The position numbers and the translations under genes were made by a program. 64,000 bases of DNA from Pectobacterium sp. CFBP8739 (GTDB lineage Bacteria; Pseudomonadota; Gammaproteobacteria; Enterobacterales; Enterobacteriaceae), in the NCBI RefSeq assembly GCF_013449375.1, contig NZ_JACDRR010000016.1, forward strand, positions 62,001 through 126,000, given 5' to 3'. This document shows, piece by piece, positions 35,265 through 44,492 of the stretch (its first letter is position 1; each line of letters opens with the position of its first letter). The notes beneath the pieces were generated by a model that saw only the letters and a list, made by a program, of their open reading frames with translations, searched no databases and was not told where the DNA came from.

Positions 35265-35861
35265 AATGATCCTTTTTTATTTATTAACGCTTGACACGGC
35301 AGGTGTCGTTATTTTTTGTTAAAAGATGACAATTCAGATGTGATTCACCCCGTAAAAACCATGAGTTTCATCATCCCACTTATTCAGATTTTTATAATAA
35401 AATCAAAGGCATTTCTAATGAGCTAGTATGCTTTTTAATACAAAAAGGTCGCCTTGTTCGTGTGTAAGGCATCACTGCATGCACATAGGGAATGTCTGCC
35501 GGAAATAGCGACAGACCGAGAGAATGACGACGGAAGTGTAGACAACAACGTGGTGGTTTGATGGGGAAATAAGCGTAGAAAAAACCACGCTTCATTAATA
35601 AAAAAACTTTAATATTGTTTTTCTATAGCTATAAGAATATGTGGTAAATATTAATATATGTGGACTACTCAATAAGAGTTAGGACTTTTTCTTATCGATT
35701 TGTTTTTTATTCTTAATCTCCGCTTATGAATTTCATTAAATTATGCATGTGTTAACTTTAATCCTTATTTTTTCTGCCCTGAAAAGTAAAAAACCGCTGA
35801 AGGCTCAGCGGTTTTATTCTTGTGCGACAAGACTGGGGAATCTGTCGATCGAACGTATTCG
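35265..35861. other. AT-rich intergenic region between chemoreceptors 1 and 2
   Basis: About 600 bases with no convincing gene. It should hold the stranded promoter of chemoreceptor 1 near 35265-35400 and has the chemoreceptor 2 terminator at its right end. A 67-codon frame at 35392-35595 lacks coding features. No sigma-28 promoter was found by eye. Confidence 0.6.
35790..35817. terminator. Terminator of chemoreceptor 2
   Basis: AAAACCGCTGA pairs with TCAGCGGTTTT around AGGC or a close variant. It faces the end of the minus-strand chemoreceptor and is nearly the same stem as the one at 32307-32330. Confidence 0.88.
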
Positions 35862-37532
35862 TTAAAATGTTTCCCAGTTATTGCTGCTTGTGCTGCCCGA
35901 TTGGCTTGCCAGAGCCAGTCTCGGTGCGGTTGGTTGCTTCACCTGTGCGCTCAGACGTGGCGCTTGGGCTTGAACGCCCCTGATTTTAAACACGCTCATT
36001 AATTCCAGCAGCGTTCTGGCTTGCTCACTCAAGCTGTCAGCGGCGGAGGCTGATTCTTCAACCAGCGCGGCGTTCTGCTGGGTCACCTGATCAAGCTGAT
36101 TCACGGCATCATTCACCTGAGCAACACCCTGTTCCTGCTCGTGTGTTGTCAGGCCAATTTCACTAAGTAAGCTGGCAACATGCTGAGATTTTTCTACGAG
36201 GTCATTGATGGTGATGCCTGCATCATTCACCATTCTCTCACCCATTTCCACGTTAGCTAGGCTTACGTTAATCAGATCTTTGATTTCACGGGCGGCGGAG
36301 GCGGAACGCTGTGCCAGAGAGCGCACCTCACCCGCGACCACCGCGAAGCCGCGACCTTGCTCACCGGCTCTGGCGGCTTCAACGGCAGCATTGAGCGCCA
36401 GAATGTTGGTCTGGAAGGCAATGCCGTCAATCACACCAATAATATCGCCGATCTTACGTGAACTGGAGATAATATCTTCCATGGTGCGCACAACATTATT
36501 GACCGCATCGCCACCTTTTTGCGCCGTTGTGCTGGCGGAATGGGCTAGTTCTGTTGCGGTGCGCACGGTCGCAGCGTTCTGCTTCACCGTGGTATTCATT
36601 TGTTCCATTGAGGCAGCGGTTTCCTGAAGATTCGCGGCCTGTTCTTCCGTGCGCTGGCTTAGATCGGTGTTGCCCATCGCAATCTGCGTCGCGCCCGTAG
36701 CGATAGATTCGCTACTCTGATGCACCTGACCGACGAGGTTGCTCAGGTTTTGACGCATATCTTCCATCGCGGCCAGCACACTGGTGGTATCGCCATCACG
36801 CAGTTCAATCGCGACGGCCAGATTCCCCTGCGCCACCTGACGCGTGACTTCCAACGTGTAGGCTGGCTCTCCCCCGAGCTGACGTTTAATGGCGCGTGTA
36901 ATCCACCAGGAGATCATTGCCCCCAGTACGACAGCAAGTAGGGCGGTGATGACCATCAATGTACCTGCGCTGGTGGCATTCTTTAAAGACTGGTTGGCAG
37001 CATCAACCGTGATCTTCTCTTGCCAGCCAACCATCTCATTCAGGGAGTTGAAGACGATACCCTGCTTAGCCTGAACGTCGGTTAATAGTAGGTCTTGAGC
37101 TTCTTTGTTCCTGTGTGCCATGGCTAGTGCGATGGCGTTTGCGATGCTGTCGTTATAGGTTGGTCGCACGCGATCCAGTGCCGCAATCAGTTCCTGTGAA
37201 TGTTGATCGATAGCGCGGTCGCGTATTTTGGCGAGTAACGCGTTATTACGGGCGACCATTTCCTCGATGTGGGTTTTCTCTTCCTGAATTTTCCGGCTGT
37301 CTTCCAGCATCGTGAGGTTTCTGATAGCGATCGCATTGGTGTTTACGTTGTCTTTAAACTCCTTCATCATCATGAGGTTGGTAATGCGGAACTGCGACAG
37401 CAGTTGGATGTTTTCCCCGAGTTTGTCGAGCTGGATGCGGCCAAATACCGCCACCAGAAATCCGATAGCGATGACCAGGGTAAAGCCGGTCCCTAGCATT
37501 TTACCCAGGCTACTATTTTTGATGAGATTCAT
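35862..37532 (-). CDS. Methyl-accepting chemotaxis protein 2
   Basis: The 556-residue receptor has helix 1 (about 14-34), a periplasmic four-helix-bundle ligand domain of the Tar/Tsr size class (about 35-190), helix 2 (about 191-212), HAMP, methylation helices, the conserved tip ([20 protein letters not shown]) and a C-terminal NWETF tether for CheR and CheB, the mark of high-abundance receptors. The start at 37532 (MNLIKNSSLGKMLG, AAGGGACACA upstream) is preferred; the frame runs 31 codons further up. It is very close to chemoreceptor 1 across the whole cytoplasmic part. The ligand is unknown. Confidence 0.95.
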   Translation of the reverse strand: MNLIKNSSLGKMLGTGFTLVIAIGFLVAVFGRIQLDKLGENIQLLSQFRITNLMMMKEFKDNVNTNAIAIRNLTMLEDSRKIQEEKTHIEEMVARNNALLAKIRDRAIDQHSQELIAALDRVRPTYNDSIANAIALAMAHRNKEAQDLLLTDVQAKQGIVFNSLNEMVGWQEKITVDAANQSLKNATSAGTLMVITALLAVVLGAMISWWITRAIKRQLGGEPAYTLEVTRQVAQGNLAVAIELRDGDTTSVLAAMEDMRQNLSNLVGQVHQSSESIATGATQIAMGNTDLSQRTEEQAANLQETAASMEQMNTTVKQNAATVRTATELAHSASTTAQKGGDAVNNVVRTMEDIISSSRKIGDIIGVIDGIAFQTNILALNAAVEAARAGEQGRGFAVVAGEVRSLAQRSASAAREIKDLINVSLANVEMGERMVNDAGITINDLVEKSQHVASLLSEIGLTTHEQEQGVAQVNDAVNQLDQVTQQNAALVEESASAADSLSEQARTLLELMSVFKIRGVQAQAPRLSAQVKQPTAPRLALASQSGSTSSNNWETF

Positions 37533-37980
37533 TGTGTCCCTTATTATTGGTTGAGAATGGATACGGTTGGCGTCGGCGTGCTTTAAATGTGAAATAGGCG
37601 TTGCGCAAATGTATTTATTTTGCAAATGCCATCACGTTGCGGTTTGAGCTCTTTCAGGTAAATCCTTTCCTTTAATCACTGCCCGTTTCCTTTCGGCTAT
37701 AAATGTATTTCACGTTACTTTTTCTGGTTACTCGCTTAGCAAAGTAGGGTTGTGTCCGGTGCGGTAGAACCTATTCTGATGACAGGGAAATGATGGCGCA
37801 GGAGTATAAAAGGCGGCGGTAAAAGCCGCAATATCTCTATGGGTTAGAGAAAAAATAAACTGATATCGTGCTGTAATGTTAAATTGACAGTCATGTTAAT
37901 AGAGGTTGTAGTTATGATTCTTTTGCTTATTTATTCAACGCTAAAAGAGGATTGTTTTTCATTCCTTCTTTTTTTTCGAA

Positions 37981-38030
37981 CGACATGATGTTTTTAGCAT
38001 CATATATTTGATGATAAAAACATCATGTCG
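37981..38030. repeat. 50-base near-perfect palindrome
   Basis: Arms CGACATGATGTTTTTA (37981-37996) and TAAAAACATCATGTCG (38015-38030) are perfect 16-base reverse complements. Inside, after one mismatch, CATCA pairs with TGATG, leaving loop TATATT. No T-run follows, so it is not a typical terminator. Confidence 0.92.
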
Positions 38031-38173
38031 CAATCACTCCCTTGTTTTTATTGATTTTACTTTATTGCGTTTACTATAAAGTTGATTATTGGTTTTTATT
38101 AATTGCTTTTTTATATCGAAAAAATTCACGTGCTTCTTTCATCCCTGCATGGTATTCAGATTGGAAGGGGATC

Positions 38174-38208
38174 AAAACGCCGATCGCTCAGCGGCTTCGG
38201 CGTTTTCT
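38174..38208. terminator. Terminator of chemoreceptor 3
   Basis: AAAACGCCGA at 38174-38183 pairs perfectly with TCGGCGTTTT at 38197-38206. On the minus strand it ends in TTTT, 30 bases past the chemoreceptor 3 stop. Confidence 0.82.
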
Positions 38209-38235
38209 GATTAACCCTTATTTTCTGATTAATCC

Positions 38236-39915
38236 TTAAAAGGTTTCCCAGTTTTGCTTATCGCTTGCCGTACTGCTTCTGGGATGGGCAAGGGAGAGTG
38301 TTGCGCTGTCGGGCTTTTTCAACTGTGGTGCAGAGCGCTGTGACGATCCGCCTTCCACAATGAAGACTTTCATCAGCTCGACCAGATGGGCTGCCTGATC
38401 GCTTAGGCTATCGGCAGCGGACGCGGATTGCTCAACGAGCGCGGCGTTCTGTTGTGTGACCTGATCGAGTTGGTTCACCGCATCATGAATCTGTGACACA
38501 CCGGATTCTTGTTCCTGCGTGGTGACGCCGATTTCGTTAATCAGGTCGGCAACGTGGCGCGCCTGACGCACCAGTTCTTCAATTGTCGTTCCCGCATCGC
38601 TAACCAACGCAGATCCCGTCTCCACTTTCTCGACGCTGTGGCCGATCAGCTCTTTGATCTCTTTGGCTGCGGTGGCGGAGCGCTGCGCCAGTGAACGAAC
38701 TTCCCCCGCCACGACGGCAAAGCCACGGCCTTGTTCGCCAGCCCGTGCAGCTTCCACCGCGGCGTTGAGCGCCAGAATGTTGGTCTGAAAAGCGATGCCG
38801 TCAATGACGCTAATAATGTCGCCAATTTTACGCGAGCTGTCGGTAATCTCTTTCATGGTGACAACGATATTGCCAACGACTTCCCCGCTTTTAGCCGCGG
38901 TATTGCTGGCGGCCTGCGCCAACTGCGCCGCGTTACGCACGGTGTCTGAGTTCTGGCGTACGGTTTGGCTCATCTCTTCCATTGAGGCGGCGGTTTGTTG
39001 CAGGTTGGCTGCCTGCTCTTCCGTTCGCTGGCTGAGGTCGGTACTGCCTGCGGCAATCTGGCTTGCACCGGTGGCGATAGATTCACTGCTCTCACGTACC
39101 TGTTCAACAATCCCGCTCAGGCTTTTACGCATCGCATTCATGGCGGCGAGCATGCTGTGGTTATCGCCGGGGCGCAGATCGACGCTGACGGCCAGATTTC
39201 CCTGTGCAACCTCTTGCGCGATGTGTGCCGCGTAAGCGACTTCGCCACCCAGCAGATTTTTTATCGTGCGGGTGATCAGGATGGAGATAACAACCCCGAT
39301 GAAGACCGCGAACCCAGCGAACAGCAGCAGCGTATTACCATCCTCTCTGGCTTTAAGCATGGCGTTGGTCGTCATTTCCATCGTTTGCTTTTTCTGCAAC
39401 GCCGTCAGCCCGTCCAGCGCGGCAAAAACCGATGCCTGTGCAGGGGGTAATTCATTGACCATGACTAATGCCGCCTGTACTTTTTCTTCCGGCACCCCGG
39501 AAAGGCTTAATGCAATAGCCTTATTCACCGCTTTCAGATAAACCGGCCGAGCCTGCGTAAGCTGTTCCAGCAAGGCACGCGCCTCCGGTTCGGCAAGCTG
39601 TTTATAGACTTTTTCCAGCGCTTCACTATTGCGGGTAATTTGCTGATCGAACAGGCGTTTTTCTTCCTGAATACGCGCGTTGTCTTGTGAGAGTCCGATA
39701 TTACGGACAACGCGGGCGACAACCTCAAACCCGCTCTTGGTATCCTGAATCAGAAGCAGGTTGGCCAGATTTTTTTCAGAGAGTGATTCAATATCTTTAC
39801 CCAGATTGGCAAGATGGACGCGTCCCAGAATGGCAACCATCAGACCGATAATAATGACAGAGGCGAAACCTGCGCCCAGCATGGCACCAAGTTTCATTTT
39901 TGATAGAAAATTCAT
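38236..39915 (-). CDS. Methyl-accepting chemotaxis protein 3
   Basis: The 559-residue receptor has the same plan as its neighbours: helix 1 (about 10-30), periplasmic helical ligand domain, helix 2 (about 192-212), HAMP ([20 protein letters not shown]), methylation helices, the conserved tip and a terminal NWETF. The ligand domain is clearly different from that of receptors 1 and 2 (for example [22 protein letters not shown]), while the signalling half is nearly the same. That pattern fits tandem duplication with divergence of the sensor. The start [14 protein letters not shown] has AAAGGA upstream. The ligand is unknown. Confidence 0.95.
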   Translation of the reverse strand: MNFLSKMKLGAMLGAGFASVIIIGLMVAILGRVHLANLGKDIESLSEKNLANLLLIQDTKSGFEVVARVVRNIGLSQDNARIQEEKRLFDQQITRNSEALEKVYKQLAEPEARALLEQLTQARPVYLKAVNKAIALSLSGVPEEKVQAALVMVNELPPAQASVFAALDGLTALQKKQTMEMTTNAMLKAREDGNTLLLFAGFAVFIGVVISILITRTIKNLLGGEVAYAAHIAQEVAQGNLAVSVDLRPGDNHSMLAAMNAMRKSLSGIVEQVRESSESIATGASQIAAGSTDLSQRTEEQAANLQQTAASMEEMSQTVRQNSDTVRNAAQLAQAASNTAAKSGEVVGNIVVTMKEITDSSRKIGDIISVIDGIAFQTNILALNAAVEAARAGEQGRGFAVVAGEVRSLAQRSATAAKEIKELIGHSVEKVETGSALVSDAGTTIEELVRQARHVADLINEIGVTTQEQESGVSQIHDAVNQLDQVTQQNAALVEQSASAADSLSDQAAHLVELMKVFIVEGGSSQRSAPQLKKPDSATLSLAHPRSSTASDKQNWETF

Positions 39916-40223
39916 AATGTTCCTTTATTATTTTTCATTGATTGACACAGACTTTGCCTTACCGATTGGTCATCCTTTACAACAAGTCAGGAATTGGGTT
40001 GTATTTCTGATTGCACACTGCTGTATGCCGATTTGCGAGAGCGGGCAGAAGAGCACGTTGTTTCTTACCCAAGAGACATTATAAAGGCGGGGAGAAAACG
40101 GGTAGATGTGGAATATGGGAGTAAAAAGGGCGCATTTGTCAGCATAAAGGAGGTATGTAAATGCCGTATTTGGTTGATACCAATGGGGAAGCCGCAGCCT
40201 CCCCATGGTGAAATTTCACGTGG
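39916..40223. other. Region between chemoreceptor 3 and the GntP permease
   Basis: About 308 bases. The left part should be the chemoreceptor 3 promoter. At 40179-40209 a hairpin (ATGGGGA with TCCCCAT) ends the permease gene. A 16-codon plus-strand ORF at 40161-40211 (MPYLVDTNGEAAASPW) has a good AAAGGAGG but overlaps this hairpin. Confidence 0.55.
40179..40209 (-). terminator. Hairpin downstream of the permease gene
   Basis: ATGGGGA at 40083+100 (40183-40189) pairs with TCCCCAT at 40200-40206, with ACC and GGT extending the stem past a bulge. There is little T after it on the minus strand, so termination strength is uncertain. Confidence 0.5.
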
Positions 40224-41582
40224 TTACATCACCAGCCACAGCGCCCAGGTGAAGAGGAAACCGGCCAGCCCGAGGATCGTCGTCAGCACTGTCCAGGTGC
40301 GCAGACCATCGGCGACGGAGAGCCCCAGATACTTGGTGACGATCCAGAAGCCGGAGTCATTAACGTGTGATAATCCCAATCCCCCAAAGCAGGCAGACAG
40401 CGTCACCAGCACCAGTTGCATCTGGTTCAGACCGCTGACAGCTTCGCTCAGCAGGCCGCAGGTGGTGAGAATAGCGACGGTAGCCGAACCTTGCGAGGCA
40501 CGCAGCGCCAGCGACAAAAGAAACGCAGCAGGCACCAGCGGCAGGTGAATGCTGGTCAGCGTATCTGCCAGCGCTTTACCCACGCCCGATTCCACCAGCA
40601 CTTTACCGAACACGCCGCCCGCACCGGTCACCATGATGACAACCGCCGCAGCAGGCATCGCGTCTCCCATGACGCTGCCTGTCTTTTCAAGCGACCAGCC
40701 GCGACGCATGGCAATAAAGTAAACCGCCAGTGCCAGGGCAATCAGTAGCGCAACAGCAGGAGAACCGACCAGTGTAGTGACATTACGCAGTGGGTGGCCT
40801 GCTGGGAATAGCGTCGCCGCCACGGTGCCGAGCATAATAATTGCGATAGGAATGACAATCAGCGCGGTAACCAAACCCGCAGAGGGGGCATTTTTATGTT
40901 GGACGGCCTCACTTTTGTCTTCCGTTTTCGTGAGTTGTAATTGCTCTAGCACATCAACAGATAAGGCGTATTGGCGGCGATTGAGATATTTGGCAACCCA
41001 GAAACCGATAATGCCGACAGGAATAGAAATCGCCAGCCCTAAGATAGTTAACCAGCCCACATCGGCTTTTAACAAACTGGCCGCGGCCACTGGGCCTGGG
41101 TGAGGGGGAAGCGCAACGTGCACAGTCAGCATCACACCGGCGACGGGCAAACCGAATTTAAGTGGAGAGACTTTCGCGACTTTCGCAAAGCCGTAAATAA
41201 TTGGGGCGAGGATAATAAAGCCGACATCAAAGAATACCGGAATGCCGAGAATAAATGCTGCCATAGTCAGCGCCGCAATAACGCGCTTTTCTCCCAGTGT
41301 TTGGGTAAATTTCTTTGCCAGAGATTCGGCTCCGCCAGAAATTTCGATCATTCTTCCCAACATGGCACCCAGACCGATTATCATGGTGATTGAGCCTAAT
41401 ACGCCGCCCATCCCACTGGTCATGACTTTCATTATTTCTTCTGTGGGTATTCCTGTAGCCAGAGCAACCAGCAAGCTGACAACTAATAACGCAACAAAAG
41501 GCTGAACTTTTAACTTAATAACCATTAATAGCAAGAGTAACACACCGGCGATAGCGATGCAGAGTAAGAGCGAGGTGGCCAT
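40224..41582 (-). CDS. GntP-family acid-sugar permease
   Basis: The 452-residue inner-membrane protein has 12-14 helices and belongs to the gluconate:H+ symporter (GntP) family. Family segments include GLGAMLGRMIEISGGAESLAKKF (about residue 70) and the C-terminal HVNDSGFWIVTKYLGLS. Next to LtnD and the Otn enzymes, its likely substrate is L-threonate or another four-carbon sugar acid; this is a context inference. The ATG follows GAGGATAAGAAT. It lies 169 bases after otnI with a hairpin between, so it may be the last gene of the operon at reduced level. Confidence 0.9.
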   Translation of the reverse strand: MATSLLLCIAIAGVLLLLLMVIKLKVQPFVALLVVSLLVALATGIPTEEIMKVMTSGMGGVLGSITMIIGLGAMLGRMIEISGGAESLAKKFTQTLGEKRVIAALTMAAFILGIPVFFDVGFIILAPIIYGFAKVAKVSPLKFGLPVAGVMLTVHVALPPHPGPVAAASLLKADVGWLTILGLAISIPVGIIGFWVAKYLNRRQYALSVDVLEQLQLTKTEDKSEAVQHKNAPSAGLVTALIVIPIAIIMLGTVAATLFPAGHPLRNVTTLVGSPAVALLIALALAVYFIAMRRGWSLEKTGSVMGDAMPAAAVVIMVTGAGGVFGKVLVESGVGKALADTLTSIHLPLVPAAFLLSLALRASQGSATVAILTTCGLLSEAVSGLNQMQLVLVTLSACFGGLGLSHVNDSGFWIVTKYLGLSVADGLRTWTVLTTILGLAGFLFTWALWLVM

Positions 41583-41667
41583 ATTCTTATCCTCAGTAAC
41601 CCTATTTCAATTAGTCGAATGAAATAAATGGGATGATTGTTTATTATTTGAATACGCTTAGTGGTGG

Positions 41668-41688
41668 CTCCCGTAATAATTACGGGAG
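41668..41688. terminator. Hairpin between otnI and the permease gene
   Basis: CTCCCGTAA pairs perfectly with TTACGGGAG around TAA. On the minus strand it is not followed by T residues, so it probably tunes rather than ends transcription; on the plus strand a TTTTTT tract follows about 10 bases on. Confidence 0.5.
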
Positions 41689-41751
41689 TCTGTTCTATTT
41701 TTTCTATGTAAAAATGTGTCTCTGGTGTTGGTCTTTTTTAAACGTAATGAA

Positions 41752-42540
41752 TTAGTGTTTTTTCTCCAGCCAAGGTTTAGCCCATCCCAATCCGTCTTCG
41801 GTTTTACCGCGCGGGTTATATTCACAGCCAACCCAGCCGGAATAATTCACGCGATCTAATTCGGCAAAGATGAATGGATAATTAATTTCCCCTTCATCGG
41901 GCTCATGTCGTGCAGGGACAGACGCAATTTGAATATGTCCGATACGGCCAGCCAAATCGTGAATAATTTGTGCCAGGTTGCCATCGACAATTTGTGCATG
42001 GAAGAAATCCAGCTGGATATACACATTAGGTCGGTCGATCAAATTGGCTAATTCCAGCGCCTGATACTGGCTGGCGAACAGATAATTGGGTTTCACCTTC
42101 GCGCTCAGTGCTTCAATCATGATATTGATGCCGTGCGGCGCAAACTTATCGGCGGCGTAGCGCAGGTTATCGATAAAGGTTTGCTGGTAGGCAGCACGGT
42201 CTTCACCGGGCGGGACGACGCCGCCCATCACCAGCACCGAAGGGCAGTTCAGCGCCAGCGCATATTCCAGCGCGTTGTCGATATCACGGCGAGCATCCTC
42301 AATGCGGTCGGGCAGGGCTGAAACGCCCCATTCGCCTGCGGCAACATTGCCGGGTGCGGTATTGAACAACACCTGCTTTAAGCCATTTTCCCGCAGTTTT
42401 TCCGCCAGCAGCGGTGCCGGATATTCATAAGGAAACAGGTACTCGACCGAGGTGAAACCCGCATCAGCAGCGGCTTTAAACCGATCGAGAAACGGCACGT
42501 CAGTAAACAGCATAGAAAGATTGGCAGCAAACTTAGGCAT
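41752..42540 (-). CDS. otnI: 2-oxo-tetronate isomerase OtnI
   Basis: The 262-residue TIM-barrel enzyme of the hydroxypyruvate-isomerase family turns 2-oxo-tetronate into 3-oxo-tetronate. Visible blocks are [37 protein letters not shown] (about residue 144, a metal-site Glu), [13 protein letters not shown] and the final [16 protein letters not shown]. The start at 42540 follows GGAG by six bases and matches the family; an ATG four codons earlier is disregarded. It lies between otnC and the permease in the acid-sugar operon. Confidence 0.92.
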   Translation of the reverse strand: MPKFAANLSMLFTDVPFLDRFKAAADAGFTSVEYLFPYEYPAPLLAEKLRENGLKQVLFNTAPGNVAAGEWGVSALPDRIEDARRDIDNALEYALALNCPSVLVMGGVVPPGEDRAAYQQTFIDNLRYAADKFAPHGINIMIEALSAKVKPNYLFASQYQALELANLIDRPNVYIQLDFFHAQIVDGNLAQIIHDLAGRIGHIQIASVPARHEPDEGEINYPFIFAELDRVNYSGWVGCEYNPRGKTEDGLGWAKPWLEKKH

Positions 42541-42573
42541 GGTTAACTCCATCGCTCAGTAAAAAGTGGCTCA

Positions 42574-43230
42574 TCAAGAGAGCTCGGTAATTTCGTCTGC
42601 GGTGAGGTAGCGAATTTTTCGGTCACCGAGAATAAAAATCAGCTTGGCAGTTTCTTCCAGCTCTTCCATGTTGTCCGCCGCTGCGCGTAGGTCTTTGCCA
42701 GTAACGACGGGGCCGTGGTTAGCCAACAGGAACGCTTTATAGCGTGAAGCCAGCTTTGCCAGATCTTCACCGAGCCGGGCATCACCGGGGCGGTAATAAG
42801 GCACGACGGGCACTTTACCGACGCGCATGACCACATAGGGCGTGAACGGCTTGATGGCATCCTGCGTATCCAGCCCTTCCAGACAGGAGAGCGCCGTCAG
42901 GTAGGTGCTGTGCAGATGTACGATCGCCTTGCACTCGGGATCGTTACGGTAAATTGACAGGTGAAAGCTGACCTCTTTCGATGGCTTATCCCCAGAGATC
43001 CACTCGCCGCTCAGGCTGACTTTTGACAGCCGATCGGCATCCAATTCGCCGAGGCAAGAGCCGGTCGGCGTTGCCAGCAGCGTGCCGTCATCCAGTAGCA
43101 GAGAGAGGTTTCCGGCTGAACCGGTGGCGTAACCACGCTGGAAAAAGGACGCGCCCAGCTTAACCATCTCCGCGCGTGCGCGCTGCTCGCTGTTCAGTGC
43201 GGTTTCGGTGCTGTGGTGTTTTTCACTCAT
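42574..43230 (-). CDS. otnC: 3-oxo-tetronate 4-phosphate decarboxylase OtnC
   Basis: The 218-residue class II aldolase-like enzyme removes CO2 from 3-oxo-tetronate 4-phosphate to give dihydroxyacetone phosphate. The metal ligands are in IVHLHSTYLTALSC (about residue 95) and the later FLLANHGPVVTGKD. The N-terminal GYATGSAGNLSLLLDDG loop binds phosphate. The start at 43230 forms an ATGA overlap with the otnK stop and has GGAG eight bases upstream. It acts straight after OtnK. Confidence 0.93.
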   Translation of the reverse strand: MSEKHHSTETALNSEQRARAEMVKLGASFFQRGYATGSAGNLSLLLDDGTLLATPTGSCLGELDADRLSKVSLSGEWISGDKPSKEVSFHLSIYRNDPECKAIVHLHSTYLTALSCLEGLDTQDAIKPFTPYVVMRVGKVPVVPYYRPGDARLGEDLAKLASRYKAFLLANHGPVVTGKDLRAAADNMEELEETAKLIFILGDRKIRYLTADEITELS

Positions 43231-44492
43231 ACGGCACACTCCTTTTGGGCGCGGGCAAAAAAGTCTTCATCACCAAAATTGCCGGATTTCAGCGCCAGCG
43301 AGAGCGGGTGATTGGTCGAACGCACCCACGGTACGCCGGGAGAAATGGACGGCCCGATGTGGAACGCGTGAATGCCCAGCGTCTGTACCACGATGCTGGA
43401 GGTTTCACCGCCCGCAATAATGAAGCGCTGGAAACCGTCCTGCTGAAGCTGGCGAGCGACGGCAGCAAACAGTTTCTCCACCGCCTGGCTGCTGGCTTCT
43501 GCCCCCCAGCGCTGCTGAATCTGTGCCAGTTCGTCAGGTGATGAGGTGGCGTACAGCAGCGGTGCGAGCGCGTCGTCACGGTGGGATTTCACCCAATCAA
43601 CCAATTCCTGCACGTAGGATTCATCGCCTTGCAGGCTGCGAGCAACGTCAATAGCGCGACCCGCCGCCTGTTTCAGGTACTGGGCGACCTGCTTATTGGT
43701 CATGACCGAACAGGAGCCGGACAGCACAACGCCTGCGCCGGACTGCGGCTTTCCTGCCTCGGTAGCGGAACCAGTTTGTGTCGCGGGTTCTGCCCACTGA
43801 CGTGCCAGACCCATCGCCAGGCCGGAACCGCCGGTAACCAGCTTCATGTCGCGCAGTGCTTCGCCCTGCGTTAGCAGGTGTTGTTCGTTCAACGTATCCA
43901 GCACCACATAGCGGATGCCTTGTTCTTTCAACTGCGCCAGCCGCTGTTTGACGGCTTCCGAGCCCTGATCCATCACGGCATACGGCACCAGCCCGCAGCG
44001 TCCGGCTGCCTGCTGTTCCATGACGCGCATCAGGTTGCTGTCCGTCATCGGCGTGACGGGGTGGTGGCGCATTCCGGATTCGGACAGCAGCTGATCCATC
44101 ACGAATAAATGACCCTGATAGACGGTTCTGCCGTTCACCGGCAGCGCCGGAGAGATGATGGTCTGCGTTTCGCCGAGCTGTTCCAACAGCGCATCGGTCA
44201 CCGGACCGATGTTGCCTTTCGCGGTGCTGTCGAAGGTGGAGCAATACTTAAAGTAGAACTGCTGGCAGCCCTGTTGTTGTAGCCACGTCAGCGCCTTGAG
44301 GGAATCCGCCACCGCTTGCTCCGCTGAGCAGGAGCGCGATTTCAGGCTAATGACCACGGCCTGCGTCTCAACCTTAAAGTCGGACGGCGGCACGCCGTTG
44401 AGCTGGACGGTCGGTAGCCCATTGTTCACCAGAAAGCTGGCGATATCCGTCGCACCGGTAAAATCGTCGGCAATCACACCTAGCTTGATCAT
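43227..44492 (-). CDS. otnK: 3-oxo-tetronate kinase OtnK (DUF1537 family)
   Basis: The 421-residue four-carbon acid sugar kinase phosphorylates 3-oxo-tetronate with ATP. The N-terminal substrate domain begins GVIADDFTGATDIASFLV with the catalytic-type Asp pair; the C-terminal nucleotide domain has LSGSCSVMTNKQVAQYL (about residue 258) and IIAGGETSSIVVQTLGI (about 360). DUF1537 kinases were assigned to threonate and erythronate pathways experimentally in other bacteria. It overlaps ltnD by four bases at its start and otnC by four at its end, so the three are tightly coupled. Confidence 0.94.
   Translation of the reverse strand: MIKLGVIADDFTGATDIASFLVNNGLPTVQLNGVPPSDFKVETQAVVISLKSRSCSAEQAVADSLKALTWLQQQGCQQFYFKYCSTFDSTAKGNIGPVTDALLEQLGETQTIISPALPVNGRTVYQGHLFVMDQLLSESGMRHHPVTPMTDSNLMRVMEQQAAGRCGLVPYAVMDQGSEAVKQRLAQLKEQGIRYVVLDTLNEQHLLTQGEALRDMKLVTGGSGLAMGLARQWAEPATQTGSATEAGKPQSGAGVVLSGSCSVMTNKQVAQYLKQAAGRAIDVARSLQGDESYVQELVDWVKSHRDDALAPLLYATSSPDELAQIQQRWGAEASSQAVEKLFAAVARQLQQDGFQRFIIAGGETSSIVVQTLGIHAFHIGPSISPGVPWVRSTNHPLSLALKSGNFGDEDFFARAQKECAV

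Larger units (their letters stand above)
37533..38235. other. Long AT-rich intergenic region between chemoreceptors 2 and 3
   Basis: About 700 bases holding the chemoreceptor 2 promoter side, a 50-base near-perfect palindrome (37981-38030) and a terminator at 38174-38206. A 65-codon plus-strand frame (38042-38239) runs through that terminator and is not credible as a gene. Confidence 0.65.

Noticed and set aside
35392-35595. A 67-codon minus-strand frame in the AT-rich spacer after the IS element
   Set aside because: No ribosome site, no family resemblance and odd composition; it looks like chance.
37532-37640. Sigma-28 (flagellar) promoter before chemoreceptor 2
   Set aside because: TAAA is present, but nothing near GCCGATAA at the right distance.
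38042-38239. A 65-codon plus-strand frame with a hydrophobic start
   Set aside because: It runs straight through the chemoreceptor 3 terminator and has no good ribosome site.
39994-40548. A 184-codon plus-strand frame
   Set aside because: Most of it is the shadow of the permease gene on the other strand; no domain.
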